A DNA stretch of 64,000 nucleotides, from NCBI GenBank assembly GCA_905214865.1, contig CAJMNO010000008.1:1-64000 (forward strand). The letters are read 5' to 3'. This DNA is from an uncultured bacterium (lineage in GTDB: Bacteria > Actinomycetota > Coriobacteriia > Coriobacteriales > Atopobiaceae). Positions 7,173 through 14,140 of the stretch are shown here, one piece after another (the stretch's first letter is position 1; every line of letters begins with the position of its first letter). The position numbers and the translations under genes were made by a program. The notes beneath the pieces were generated by a model, which was given only the letters and a program-made list of their open reading frames with translations, made no database searches and was not told the DNA's origin.

Positions 7173-8839
7173 TGCTGGTTCCCTTCACTCTGGCAGATCC
7201 GCCCGAGCCTCGCGGCCAGGTCGCGCACGCGCACGTCGGTACGGTACGCGGCAGGGCTCGCGAAGAAGCGGGCGGTGCATTCCATTACGTCGTCCACGAC
7301 CACCAGGTCGTTCTCGCGCAGCGTGGTGCCCGTTGCGGTGATGTCCACGATGCGGTCGGTCATGCCCACGATGGGCCCGAGCTCGATGTTGCCGTGCAGC
7401 TGCACGATGTCGGCGTGCTGCCCGATGGCGTCGTAGTACCTGCGCGTGATGCGCGGGTACTTGGTGGCCACGCGCACGGTGCCGCGCCACTGGTAGGCGC
7501 GCTCCGCCTCGCCCGCACGGCTCCTGGGCTCCGCCACCACGAAGCGGCAGCGGCCAAAGCCGAGGTCAACGAGCTGCAGCAGGTCGATGCCCGCCTCGAT
7601 GACCGAGTCGTTGCCGCAGATGCCGCAGTCCGCGCCGCCGTGGCCCACGAAGCTCGGGGCGTCCTGGGCGCGCACGATCACGTACTCCACGTCGCCCGCC
7701 GGGATGATCAGGCGGCGTCCCGGCTCGCGCAGCTCGTCCACCGGCATGCCCGCCTGCTCGAGGAGACGGACGGAGCCCTCGAAGAGGGAGCCCTTGGGCA
7801 CGGCGACCCTGAGCGGCCGCTGGCCACGGGGCGCGACGCCGGACACCACGCCGCTCTCGCCCTGCTCGCCCAGGACCTCCTGGAGGCGCTCGAGGAGAAG
7901 CGCGAAGCCGCAGGATGCGACGCCGGGACGACCGAAGTTGGCGAGAACCGCGTCGTAGCGCCCGCCCATGGCGAGGGCCCCGGACGAGCTCTCGCAGTAG
8001 GCGCGGAAGATGAGGCCGGTGTAGTAGTCGAAGGAGTTGATGACGCTGAAGTCGAAGGACACGTGGTCCTCAGCCACGAGGTCGCCCAGCCCGCGGACGA
8101 AGGACCGGAGCTCGGCGGTCCCGCGCCTCTCCGCCGCAACGCCCGCCGCGTCGAGGAGCCGGTCGAGCTCGTCGATGACCGACGCGTCGCCGGCCAGGCG
8201 CGGGATTGCGCAGATCGCGCGGGCCGCCGCGGGGTCCACGTCCGAGGCGGCAACGAACTCGTCGAGCGAGACCAGGTCGGACTCGTGCACCAGGCGCTGG
8301 ACGGTCTCGCGGAACTCGTCGCTCGGGGCGCACGAGTCGAGCAGCGCCTTGAGGGGCGAGACGGAGCCGCACACGATGCGCCAGGCGGGCACGTCGAGGG
8401 CGCGCAGGGCCTCGCCAAGCAGCGTCACAACCTCAACCTCGCCCTCCATGCCGTCGCCGCCAAAGCGCTCTACGCCCAGCTGCGTGAACTGGCGGGGCTG
8501 GCCGCCGAGGACGGACTCCTCGCGCACGATGGGCGCCGCGTAGCGCAGCCGGGCGGGCAGCTGGGCGTCGGGAACGCGTGCCGCCACCAGGCGCGCGATG
8601 GGGAGCGTGAGGTCGGGACGCAGGACGAGCAGGCTCCCGTCCGTGTCAAAGAGCTGGAACGGGCTGTCCTGGATGCGGCCGCCCCGCTCGATGACCGCAC
8701 GGTCCTCCAGGAGGGGCGTCTCCACCGGGAGGTACCCATGCGACGCGAAGCCCTCGGTGACCGTTCGGCTGATGCGCTCGCGGGCGAGCGCCTCGGTCGG
8801 GAGGATGTCCCTGAATCCGCTGGGCGTTCCTGACAGCAC
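7169..8839 (-). CDS. hisZG: HisZ-HisG fusion: ATP phosphoribosyltransferase with built-in regulatory subunit
   Basis: This protein (556 aa) starts histidine synthesis by joining ATP and PRPP. Residues 1 to about 325 are HisZ-like, a catalytically dead class II aminoacyl-tRNA synthetase fold related to HisRS: FQLFDTDGSLLVLRPDLTLP is the motif-2 region and ALAMGGRYDAVL the motif-3 region. After a short linker (326-341), residues 342-556 are a short-form HisG, with LRVAVPKGSLFE at its start and the PRPP loop VDITATGTTLREN at 498-510. HisZ and short HisG are usually separate proteins forming a hetero-octamer; here they share one uninterrupted frame. It starts at GTG 8839 with GAGGGGA upstream, heads the operon and should be feedback-inhibited by histidine. 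Confidence 0.92.
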   Translation of the reverse strand: MLSGTPSGFRDILPTEALARERISRTVTEGFASHGYLPVETPLLEDRAVIERGGRIQDSPFQLFDTDGSLLVLRPDLTLPIARLVAARVPDAQLPARLRYAAPIVREESVLGGQPRQFTQLGVERFGGDGMEGEVEVVTLLGEALRALDVPAWRIVCGSVSPLKALLDSCAPSDEFRETVQRLVHESDLVSLDEFVAASDVDPAAARAICAIPRLAGDASVIDELDRLLDAAGVAAERRGTAELRSFVRGLGDLVAEDHVSFDFSVINSFDYYTGLIFRAYCESSSGALAMGGRYDAVLANFGRPGVASCGFALLLERLQEVLGEQGESGVVSGVAPRGQRPLRVAVPKGSLFEGSVRLLEQAGMPVDELREPGRRLIIPAGDVEYVIVRAQDAPSFVGHGGADCGICGNDSVIEAGIDLLQLVDLGFGRCRFVVAEPRSRAGEAERAYQWRGTVRVATKYPRITRRYYDAIGQHADIVQLHGNIELGPIVGMTDRIVDITATGTTLRENDLVVVDDVMECTARFFASPAAYRTDVRVRDLAARLGRICQSEGNQQ

Positions 8840-8928
8840 GCTTGCTCCCCTCGTCTGGCGGGCCCTTGCGGCCCGGTTGCGGGACGCCGGCCTTCCCGTG
8901 CGGCGTCTCGCCCGTCTCGTGACGACTA

Positions 8929-8948
8929 CACTTTAGCGCGATAAAGTG
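8929..8948. promoter_or_regulatory. Palindrome upstream of the his operon, candidate operator
   Basis: CACTTTA (8929-8935) and TAAAGTG (8942-8948) are perfect 7-bp inverted arms around GCGCGA. The centre lies about 100 bases upstream of the hisZG GTG, where the promoter should be; TAAAGT on the minus strand could be part of a -10. Between it and the gene the leader can form two GC-rich hairpins (GACGCCG/CGGCGTC and CGGGCC/GGCCCG). I see no run of histidine codons, so attenuation by a His leader peptide is not supported. The regulator is unknown. Confidence 0.4.
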
Positions 8949-9505
8949 CCTGGAGCGAAAGGCTGGCGCTGAGGTAACGCGCTCGAAATGTCATCGCCAC
9001 ATTGGGCGCATCTTGCGGGGTGGCGGGAATGGGGCCTGCCCCCTGGCCGGAGGAGGGCGATCGTCACGCCTTGCCCACGAAAGCTACCAGCTCACGGCCG
9101 CAGGTACGGTCCTCGAAAGAACTCATGGAGGAGAGTCACGGGGGCACTAGGGGTCTGGAGCGACGCTCGTCTCGCATGCCAGCCGCACTACAGAAGGAGA
9201 ACTCTGAGAAGGGAACGTGGAAGCACCCTCGGACGGCGGCCACAGGCGGTAGCCCAGCATTTTCCCAGTTGAGGGAACGTCAGACCTCGAACCTTGATTC
9301 CACCATCAGTGCGTGCGGAAGGGCTTCGAAGCGACGGAGGGGGTCCGACGGCGCAACAGCCAAGATGACTCCAGACACCCGTTGCAGGCTGGCCGCTCCT
9401 GCGTTTCTTCCAAGAATCCTCGTCCAGCCTCGACGCGAGAACAACGAGTACGCAAACATGCAAGTCAAGTTAAAAAGACTCAACGAAGGTGGCGTGCCGA
9501 GTATC

Positions 9506-9553
9506 TGGCTGGAACCTCCCGATGTGAGTGCCCACATCGGTCTTTCGCTGCCA
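9506..9553. repeat. 48-bp palindromic element, copy B1
   Basis: It is a 48-bp imperfect palindrome. It starts TGGCT, has the core CCCGATGTGAGT/GCCCACATCGG and ends TGCCA. It shares length, centre and ends with copies B2 to B7. Confidence 0.7.
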
Positions 9554-9610
9554 TGGAGGACAACTTAGGGTCTCGTTCCCCCAGTTGTCCGGCATCCCGG
9601 CTTCCAACCA

Positions 9611-9658
9611 TGGCAAGTATCTCCCGATGTGAGTGCTCATATCAGGCCGCGGCTGCCA
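9611..9658. repeat. 48-bp palindromic element, copy B2
   Basis: It begins TGGCA, ends TGCCA and is centred on GAGTGCTC (9631-9638). The inner arms are CCCGATGTGAGT and GCTCATATCAGG. It is exactly 48 bp, like B1, B3, B5, B6 and B7. Confidence 0.8.
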
Positions 9659-9683
9659 TCCAAGCCGTCTGAAGATGGTCGAC

Positions 9684-9731
9684 TGGCAAGGGGCTCCCGT
9701 TGTGAGTGCTCACTTCGGGAGTTCCCTGCCA
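9684..9731. repeat. 48-bp palindromic element, copy B3
   Basis: It begins TGGCA, ends TGCCA and has the GAGTGCTC core. The outer arms here are GGGGCTCCCG and CGGGAGTTCCC. They differ from those of B7 (AAACTCCCG and AGGAGTTT) yet still largely pair, so changes on the two arms compensate each other. Confidence 0.8.
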
Positions 9732-9793
9732 GGAGTTGGGAGACGGAGCCTTTCCCATCCTTTTTATCTGCGACAACGTGGGGCAAAGGCCAA

Positions 9794-9844
9794 CGGCCGA
9801 GCGAAATCCCCGTAAGGAGTGCTCATATCGGGCTCTCGTCGCCA
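9794..9844. repeat. 48-bp palindromic element, copy B4 (diverged)
   Basis: The core is CCCGTAAGGAGTGCTCATAT followed by CGGG. The right end is CGCCA at 9844, but the left end is degenerate (GGCCGAG instead of TGGCA). It is centred at 9820/9821 and is the most diverged of the four copies in this gap. Confidence 0.65.
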
Positions 9845-10373
9845 TGCTTCGAGCCTTGATGTCATGTGCCAAGTGAGCCGAGGGGATTGGGACGCGAGGA
9901 TGCACACCTTCCCCAGGTAGCACACAGGGAAGGCGACCCAGCGACGCGAACCTAGTGGCCCACCAGGTCTCAAGCCTTGTCGGAAACTACGTCCCGTGTG
10001 CCCATGCGGGACGCAACTTCTGACGCTGAACCAGGCCCGCGGCTGCCGCACGCCTGCACGCTCGGCGGATGCCAGCGACGGGAACCGGGTTAACCTGGCA
10101 GAACCTGAGCTCGCGCCCCAGCCCCCTCTCCCCTTCCTTGACTTCGAGTGACCGCACGGCTTGCGATGGCCCAGCTACCCCGAAAGTCCCGCAGGTCAAC
10201 GGTGCCGAGGTTCCACGAAACGGCAGGCCCCAGAATCCGGGAGACGCAACGACGCTGGCCAGAGCGACAACGCTGATGCCGGCGCGGTTGGCTGGGGCCA
10301 AGGAGGTGGCTCTTCCCTTCCCTTTCCGCACTCGCTTCCCCAGAAGATTGGTCAGCCAAAGTTCGCTCTGTAC

Positions 10374-10450
10374 TTGACACCCCACCTTGCCCCTGATAGC
10401 TTATGGACCAGTAATTATGAGTGTTTGTTCATGTGTTCAATATTAGGAGG
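10374..10450 (+). promoter_or_regulatory. Promoter and ribosome binding site of the metal ATPase
   Basis: TTGACA at 10374-10379 is a perfect -35 box. With 17 bases of spacing, TAGCTT (10397-10402) is a weak -10. Downstream AT-rich sequence with ATGAGTG...TTCAT could hold an ArsR/SmtB-type metal operator, but the symmetry is poor. AGGAGG at 10445-10450 is five bases before the ATG. Confidence 0.5.
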
Positions 10451-10455
10451 TCACC

Positions 10456-12483
10456 ATGGCATGCAGTTGCTGCCACCGCGATGACAAGAACGAGCGCGAG
10501 CACGTCTGCCACTGCCACGACGAAGCCGCCGAGGGCGAGGGCGAATGCTCCTGCGGCAACTGCTGTGGCGACGGCTGCCAGTGCGACGGGGATGAGGACG
10601 ATGACGGCGACCCGCGCGAGACGCTGAGCCGGATCATCGCCTCGGCGATCCTGCTGGTCGTCGCCATGGTCATCCAGCATGTGACCCAGCTTCCGCTGGT
10701 GGCGCAGCTGCTCCTCTTCCTCCCCTCCTACCTCGTCGCGGGGGGCGGCGTGCTGCGCGAGGCGGGCGAGAACCTCCTTTCGGGCCATCCCTTTGACGAG
10801 GACTTCCTTATGTCCGTGGCAACCCTGGGCGCGCTGCTCATCGCGTTCGTCCCCGGCGGCGAGCCCGAGTTTGCCGAAGCCGTCTTCGTGATGCTGTTCT
10901 TCCAGGTGGGCGAGCTCTTTGAGGGCATGGCGCAGCGCAACAGCCGAAAGTCCATCTCGGAGCTCATGGACATCCGCCCCGACACCGCCAACGTGGAGCG
11001 CGACGGCTTGGTGCAGACCGTCGACCCGTCGACGGTCGAGGTGGGAGAGACGATCGTGATCCGCCCCGGGGAGAAGGTCCCCATGGACGCGGTGGTCGTC
11101 GAGGGCAGCTCGAGTCTGAACACCGTCGCCCTGACCGGCGAGAGCGCGCCGCGTGACGTCACCGTGGGCTCGCAGGTGGTCTCCGGCTGCGTCAACGTCT
11201 CCGGCGTGCTGCGCGCACACGTGACGAAGAGCTTTGGCGAGTCCACCGCGAGCAAGATCCTGGACCTGGTGCAGGACGCGAGCAAGGGCAAGTCCAAGTC
11301 GGAGAACTTCATCCGCCGCTTCGCGAGGGTGTACACCCCCATCGTGGTGTACCTGGCCATCGCCGTGGCGGTTCTCCCCCCGCTCGTCTCGGGCGACTTT
11401 GGGGCGAACTTCGCCACGTGGCTGCTCCGCGCCCTGACCTTCCTGGTGGTGAGCTGCCCCTGCGCGCTGGTGCTCTCGGTGCCCCTCACCTTCTTTGGCG
11501 GGATCGGCGGAGCGTCGCGCAAGGGAATCCTGGTGAAGGGCTCGTCGTACCTGGAGGCGCTGGCGCAGACCGACACCATCGTCTTCGACAAGACCGGCAC
11601 CCTCACCAGGGGCGTGTTCGCGGTGAGCGCCGTGCACCCCTCGCTGGTGGGGCCGGACGAGCTGCTGCACCTCGCAGCCCACGTGGAGCGCAACTCCACA
11701 CACCCCATCGCCGCGGCGCTGCGCGACGCCTACCCCAACGAGAACGACTCCTGCGAGGTCACCGATGCCGTCGAGCGCGCGGGCGAGGGCATCGTCGCCA
11801 AGGTCAACGGGCGGAGCGTGGCCGTGGGCAACTCTCGCCTGATGGACGCCGTGGGCGCCAAGTGGACCACGTGCAGCAGCGACACCGGGACCATCATCCA
11901 CGTGGCGATCGACGGAACGTACGCCGGACACGTGCTGATCTCCGACGAGGTGAAGGACGACGCCGCGGAGGCAATCGCCGCCATCAAGCGCGAGGGCGTC
12001 CGCAGGACCGTGATGCTCACCGGCGACCGCGAGGACGTGGCGGAGCGGGTCGCGGGCAAGCTGGGGTTGGACGAGTATCACGCCGAGCTGCTGCCGGCGG
12101 ACAAGGTCGAGAACGTGGAGAGGCTCCTCTCGACCGAGCCCGAGGGCGCACGCCTCGCCTTTGTGGGAGACGGCATTAACGACGCGCCCGTGCTCGCGCG
12201 CGCCGACGTGGGCATCGCCATGGGCGCCATGGGGTCCGACGCGGCAATCGAGGCTGCCGACGTGGTGCTGATGGACGACAAGCCCTCCAAGATCGCAGTT
12301 GCCATCCGCATCGCCCGCCGCACGCTTGGGATTGCCCGCCAGAACATCGTGTTCGCCATCGCCGTGAAGGTCGCGATCCTGATTCTGGCGGTGCTGGGGC
12401 TGGCCCCCATGTGGCTCGCGGTGTTTGGAGACGTGGGGGTCATGGTGCTCTGCGTGCTCAACGCGACCCGCGCGCTGCGCTAG
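10456..12483 (+). CDS. Heavy-metal P1B-type ATPase (Zn/Cd-type) with Cys-rich N-terminus
   Basis: This is an integral membrane metal exporter of 675 aa. It has TGES at 227-230, the transmembrane metal site SCPCALVLS with CPC at 334-336, the phosphorylated Asp378 in DKTGT, the SxxHP-type motif in NSTHPIA, and GDGIND at 571-576. The CPC together with the CadA/ZntA-like arrangement suggests Zn, Cd or Pb, though copper cannot be excluded from motifs alone. There is no classical HMA domain. Instead residues 1-52 are Cys-, His- and acid-rich, with 11 Cys and 4 His before residue 44, then a run of Asp/Glu. A strong AGGAGG precedes the ATG. It stands alone, with a terminator after it. Confidence 0.92.
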   Translation: MACSCCHRDDKNEREHVCHCHDEAAEGEGECSCGNCCGDGCQCDGDEDDDGDPRETLSRIIASAILLVVAMVIQHVTQLPLVAQLLLFLPSYLVAGGGVLREAGENLLSGHPFDEDFLMSVATLGALLIAFVPGGEPEFAEAVFVMLFFQVGELFEGMAQRNSRKSISELMDIRPDTANVERDGLVQTVDPSTVEVGETIVIRPGEKVPMDAVVVEGSSSLNTVALTGESAPRDVTVGSQVVSGCVNVSGVLRAHVTKSFGESTASKILDLVQDASKGKSKSENFIRRFARVYTPIVVYLAIAVAVLPPLVSGDFGANFATWLLRALTFLVVSCPCALVLSVPLTFFGGIGGASRKGILVKGSSYLEALAQTDTIVFDKTGTLTRGVFAVSAVHPSLVGPDELLHLAAHVERNSTHPIAAALRDAYPNENDSCEVTDAVERAGEGIVAKVNGRSVAVGNSRLMDAVGAKWTTCSSDTGTIIHVAIDGTYAGHVLISDEVKDDAAEAIAAIKREGVRRTVMLTGDREDVAERVAGKLGLDEYHAELLPADKVENVERLLSTEPEGARLAFVGDGINDAPVLARADVGIAMGAMGSDAAIEAADVVLMDDKPSKIAVAIRIARRTLGIARQNIVFAIAVKVAILILAVLGLAPMWLAVFGDVGVMVLCVLNATRALR

Positions 12484-12577
12484 GAGGCCGCGAGACGGCA
12501 CCGATGCGGGCGGCATGGGCTGCGTGCCAAACCACGTCAGCCACCACCCATGGTGTGCCATGCTTTCCACCGACATA

Positions 12578-12628
12578 GGCCCGCCCCGCTCACCGGGATC
12601 GTCCGGCGACGCGGGGCGGGCCGTCTTT
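12578..12628 (+). terminator. Terminator after the metal ATPase
   Basis: GGCCCGCCCCGC (12578-12589) pairs perfectly with GCGGGGCGGGCC (12611-12622) to make a 12-bp stem, followed by GTCTTT. It separates the ATPase from azlC, whose GTG is only about 20 bases further on. Confidence 0.8.
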
Positions 12629-12645
12629 AACCGAGGGGAGCGAGT

Positions 12646-13359
12646 GTGGCGGAAGAGAGACGCGCGGTCATGCGCGACGTGCTGGCGGTCGCCTGGCCGG
12701 TCATGCTGTCGTACGTCGCGGTCGGCCTTCCCTGCGGGGTGCTCGCCGCCAAGGCGGGCATGGATCCGCTGATGAACTTCGTCCTCTCGCTCACCTTCCT
12801 CACGGGCGGCGGCCAGTTCATGATGAGCAACCTGTGGCTGGCGGGGACTCCCCTCCCCTCGATCGTCGCCTCGGTCGCCGCGATATCCACGCGCTTTGCG
12901 CTGTACTCGGCGTCGCTCTCCCCCTATCTCACCCGGTTCCATCGCAGGGACGCCCTTGCCATCTCCTGCTGCTACACGGAGGAGGCGTACGGCATCACGC
13001 TGGGAAAGCTCGCCTCCGGCGGTGACTGGGACGTGCGCCGGGCCCTCGCGCTCAACGTGACGGTACAGCTCACCTGGGCGCTCTCGTGCGCCGCAGGAGC
13101 CGCTCTCGGCGGCATCGTGGACGTGCCCACCGCGATTGCGGGCTTTGCCATGACCTCGCTGTTCATCTACCTGCTCTGGTCCCAGCCCCACTCCTGCGGG
13201 AACGCCTGCGCCGTAGTCGGGGCGGTTGCGGCGGTGGTCGCCTGCAAGTGGTCGGGCCTCGCCGGGGTCGCGGTCCCCGTCGCCGCCGTCGTGGGAGTCG
13301 TCGCGGGGATGGCGTCGCAGGCGCTTCCCACGAGGGGGAACGGGAGGTCGCGCGCATGA
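12646..13359 (+). CDS. azlC: AzlC family branched-chain amino acid exporter, large subunit
   Basis: This is a multi-spanning membrane protein of 237 aa. It matches the AzlC family, the larger subunit of the AzlCD/BrnFE-type exporter of branched-chain amino acids and analogues. Typical features are the GLPCGVLAAKAGM and TFLTGGGQFMM segments and ISTRFALYSASLSPYL. The start is GTG at 12646 behind GGGGAGCGA. Its stop overlaps the azlD start (ATGA). The substrate is inferred from the family only. Confidence 0.9.
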   Translation: MAEERRAVMRDVLAVAWPVMLSYVAVGLPCGVLAAKAGMDPLMNFVLSLTFLTGGGQFMMSNLWLAGTPLPSIVASVAAISTRFALYSASLSPYLTRFHRRDALAISCCYTEEAYGITLGKLASGGDWDVRRALALNVTVQLTWALSCAAGAALGGIVDVPTAIAGFAMTSLFIYLLWSQPHSCGNACAVVGAVAAVVACKWSGLAGVAVPVAAVVGVVAGMASQALPTRGNGRSRA

Positions 13360-13691
13360 CGGCACCTATGGGCACCAACGACTTCCTGATCCTCTGGCTC
13401 GCCTCGTTCGGCTTCATCCTGTTCTGCCGCGTGGCACCGGTCGTGGCCCTGAGGGGGAGGCCCCTCTCGCCCCGGGTCGTCGACGCGCTGGGCTACATCC
13501 CGCCCGCGGCGTTTGCCGCGCTCGTCGCCAACGACCTCCTCTCGCCCGGGATGTTCTCGGCAGGCCTGTGGTCTGGCCTGATGCCGCTCGTCGCAGGAGG
13601 CGTCGTGGTGCTGGTGGCGTGGCGCACCAAGTCGATGCTCTGGTGCTGCGTGGCTGGAGTCGTGGCGTACGTGCTGCTTTCGCTGCTGTAG
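13356..13691 (+). CDS. azlD: AzlD family branched-chain amino acid exporter, small subunit
   Basis: This is a small hydrophobic protein (111 aa) with about four membrane segments, matching AzlD/BrnE: FILFCRVAPVVALRGRPLSP near the start, then ALGYIPPAAFAALVANDLL. The ATG at 13356 overlaps the azlC stop, so the two subunits are coupled. The last gene before the repeat-filled convergent gap with murJ. Confidence 0.9.
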   Translation: MTAPMGTNDFLILWLASFGFILFCRVAPVVALRGRPLSPRVVDALGYIPPAAFAALVANDLLSPGMFSAGLWSGLMPLVAGGVVVLVAWRTKSMLWCCVAGVVAYVLLSLL

Positions 13692-14140
13692 GGCGTTGTG
13701 ACGGGAGGCGGCGCGCGGCAAGCGCTTCGCCAGGGGGGTCCGCCGCCGGATCGCAACCCCACCCGCAGCTTTTGGCGCCCTCGGCCTCGCTCCCTGCCGC
13801 GGGCCTGCTAAGGAATCTTGAGTTGTGGCAATCGACGGGGCCACCGAGGGCACCCAGGCGACGGTCCCCTGCTGAGGAAAGCCGAGTATTGGCAGTCCGG
13901 TCCTGTCGGAAGCTCAGGAATCGCGAGGTTTGGCAGCCCAAGCACCCTTTCGACTGCCAATACTCGGCTTTCCTCAGCAGCTCAGGCCTGCGGATTGCCA
14001 AAACTCCGCTTTCCTCAGCAGGTCGTCTTCCGCGCACCCGTTGGGGACCCGGCTCCCACCGCGGGGACACGAATATCGGCCGTTCGCACCCATGCACGAG
14101 CCAGGGCCGACCACATGCACCGTCCGGTTAGGGCGACCCC
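13692..14140. other. Convergent intergenic gap with repeat array C
   Basis: There is no gene between the 3' ends of azlD and murJ. The central part (13805-14021) holds five copies of a 29-bp repeat. Outside the array I see nothing definite. The array, read either way, could fold into long hairpins and may act as a two-way terminator. Confidence 0.6.
13805..14021. repeat. Repeat array C: 29-bp units, three forward then two inverted
   Basis: Units lie at 13805-13833, 13869-13897 and 13910-13938 (forward), and at 13952-13980 and 13993-14021 (reverse). The forward consensus begins CTGCTGAGGAA, continues with a GAG near the middle and ends TTGGCAGTC. Unit 13952-13980 is the exact reverse complement of 13869-13897 over all 29 bases. 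Start-to-start spacing is 41 bp for the second to third units and for the fourth to fifth units, the same as in family A; the first to second is 64. Confidence 0.8.

Larger units (their letters stand above)
8950..10373. other. 1.5-kb non-coding region between divergent hisZG and the metal ATPase
   Basis: There is no supported gene. The short frames lack ribosome binding sites and resemble no protein I know. From 9040 to about 9290 there are diverged copies of repeat family E (minus orientation, for example around GAACTC at 9119 and 9199). From 9506 to 9844 there are four copies of the 48-bp palindromic family B. From 9850 to 10370 I see nothing clear beyond a possible E-like unit near 10117-10155. 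Confidence 0.55.

Noticed and set aside
4779..7436. 885-codon plus-strand open frame opposite hisC-hisD-hisG
   Set aside because: It is a shadow of the his genes in a GC-rich genome, with no similarity and no ribosome binding site.
8840..8928. Histidine leader-peptide attenuator
   Set aside because: There is no run of His codons in any frame of the leader, although hairpins can form.
9002..9568. Possible small genes in the gap before the metal ATPase
   Set aside because: Low-complexity translations without ribosome binding sites; they overlap repeat families B and E.
10429..13365. 978-codon minus-strand open frame opposite the metal ATPase and azlC
   Set aside because: It is a shadow frame. 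The plus-strand ATPase carries all P-type motifs in order.
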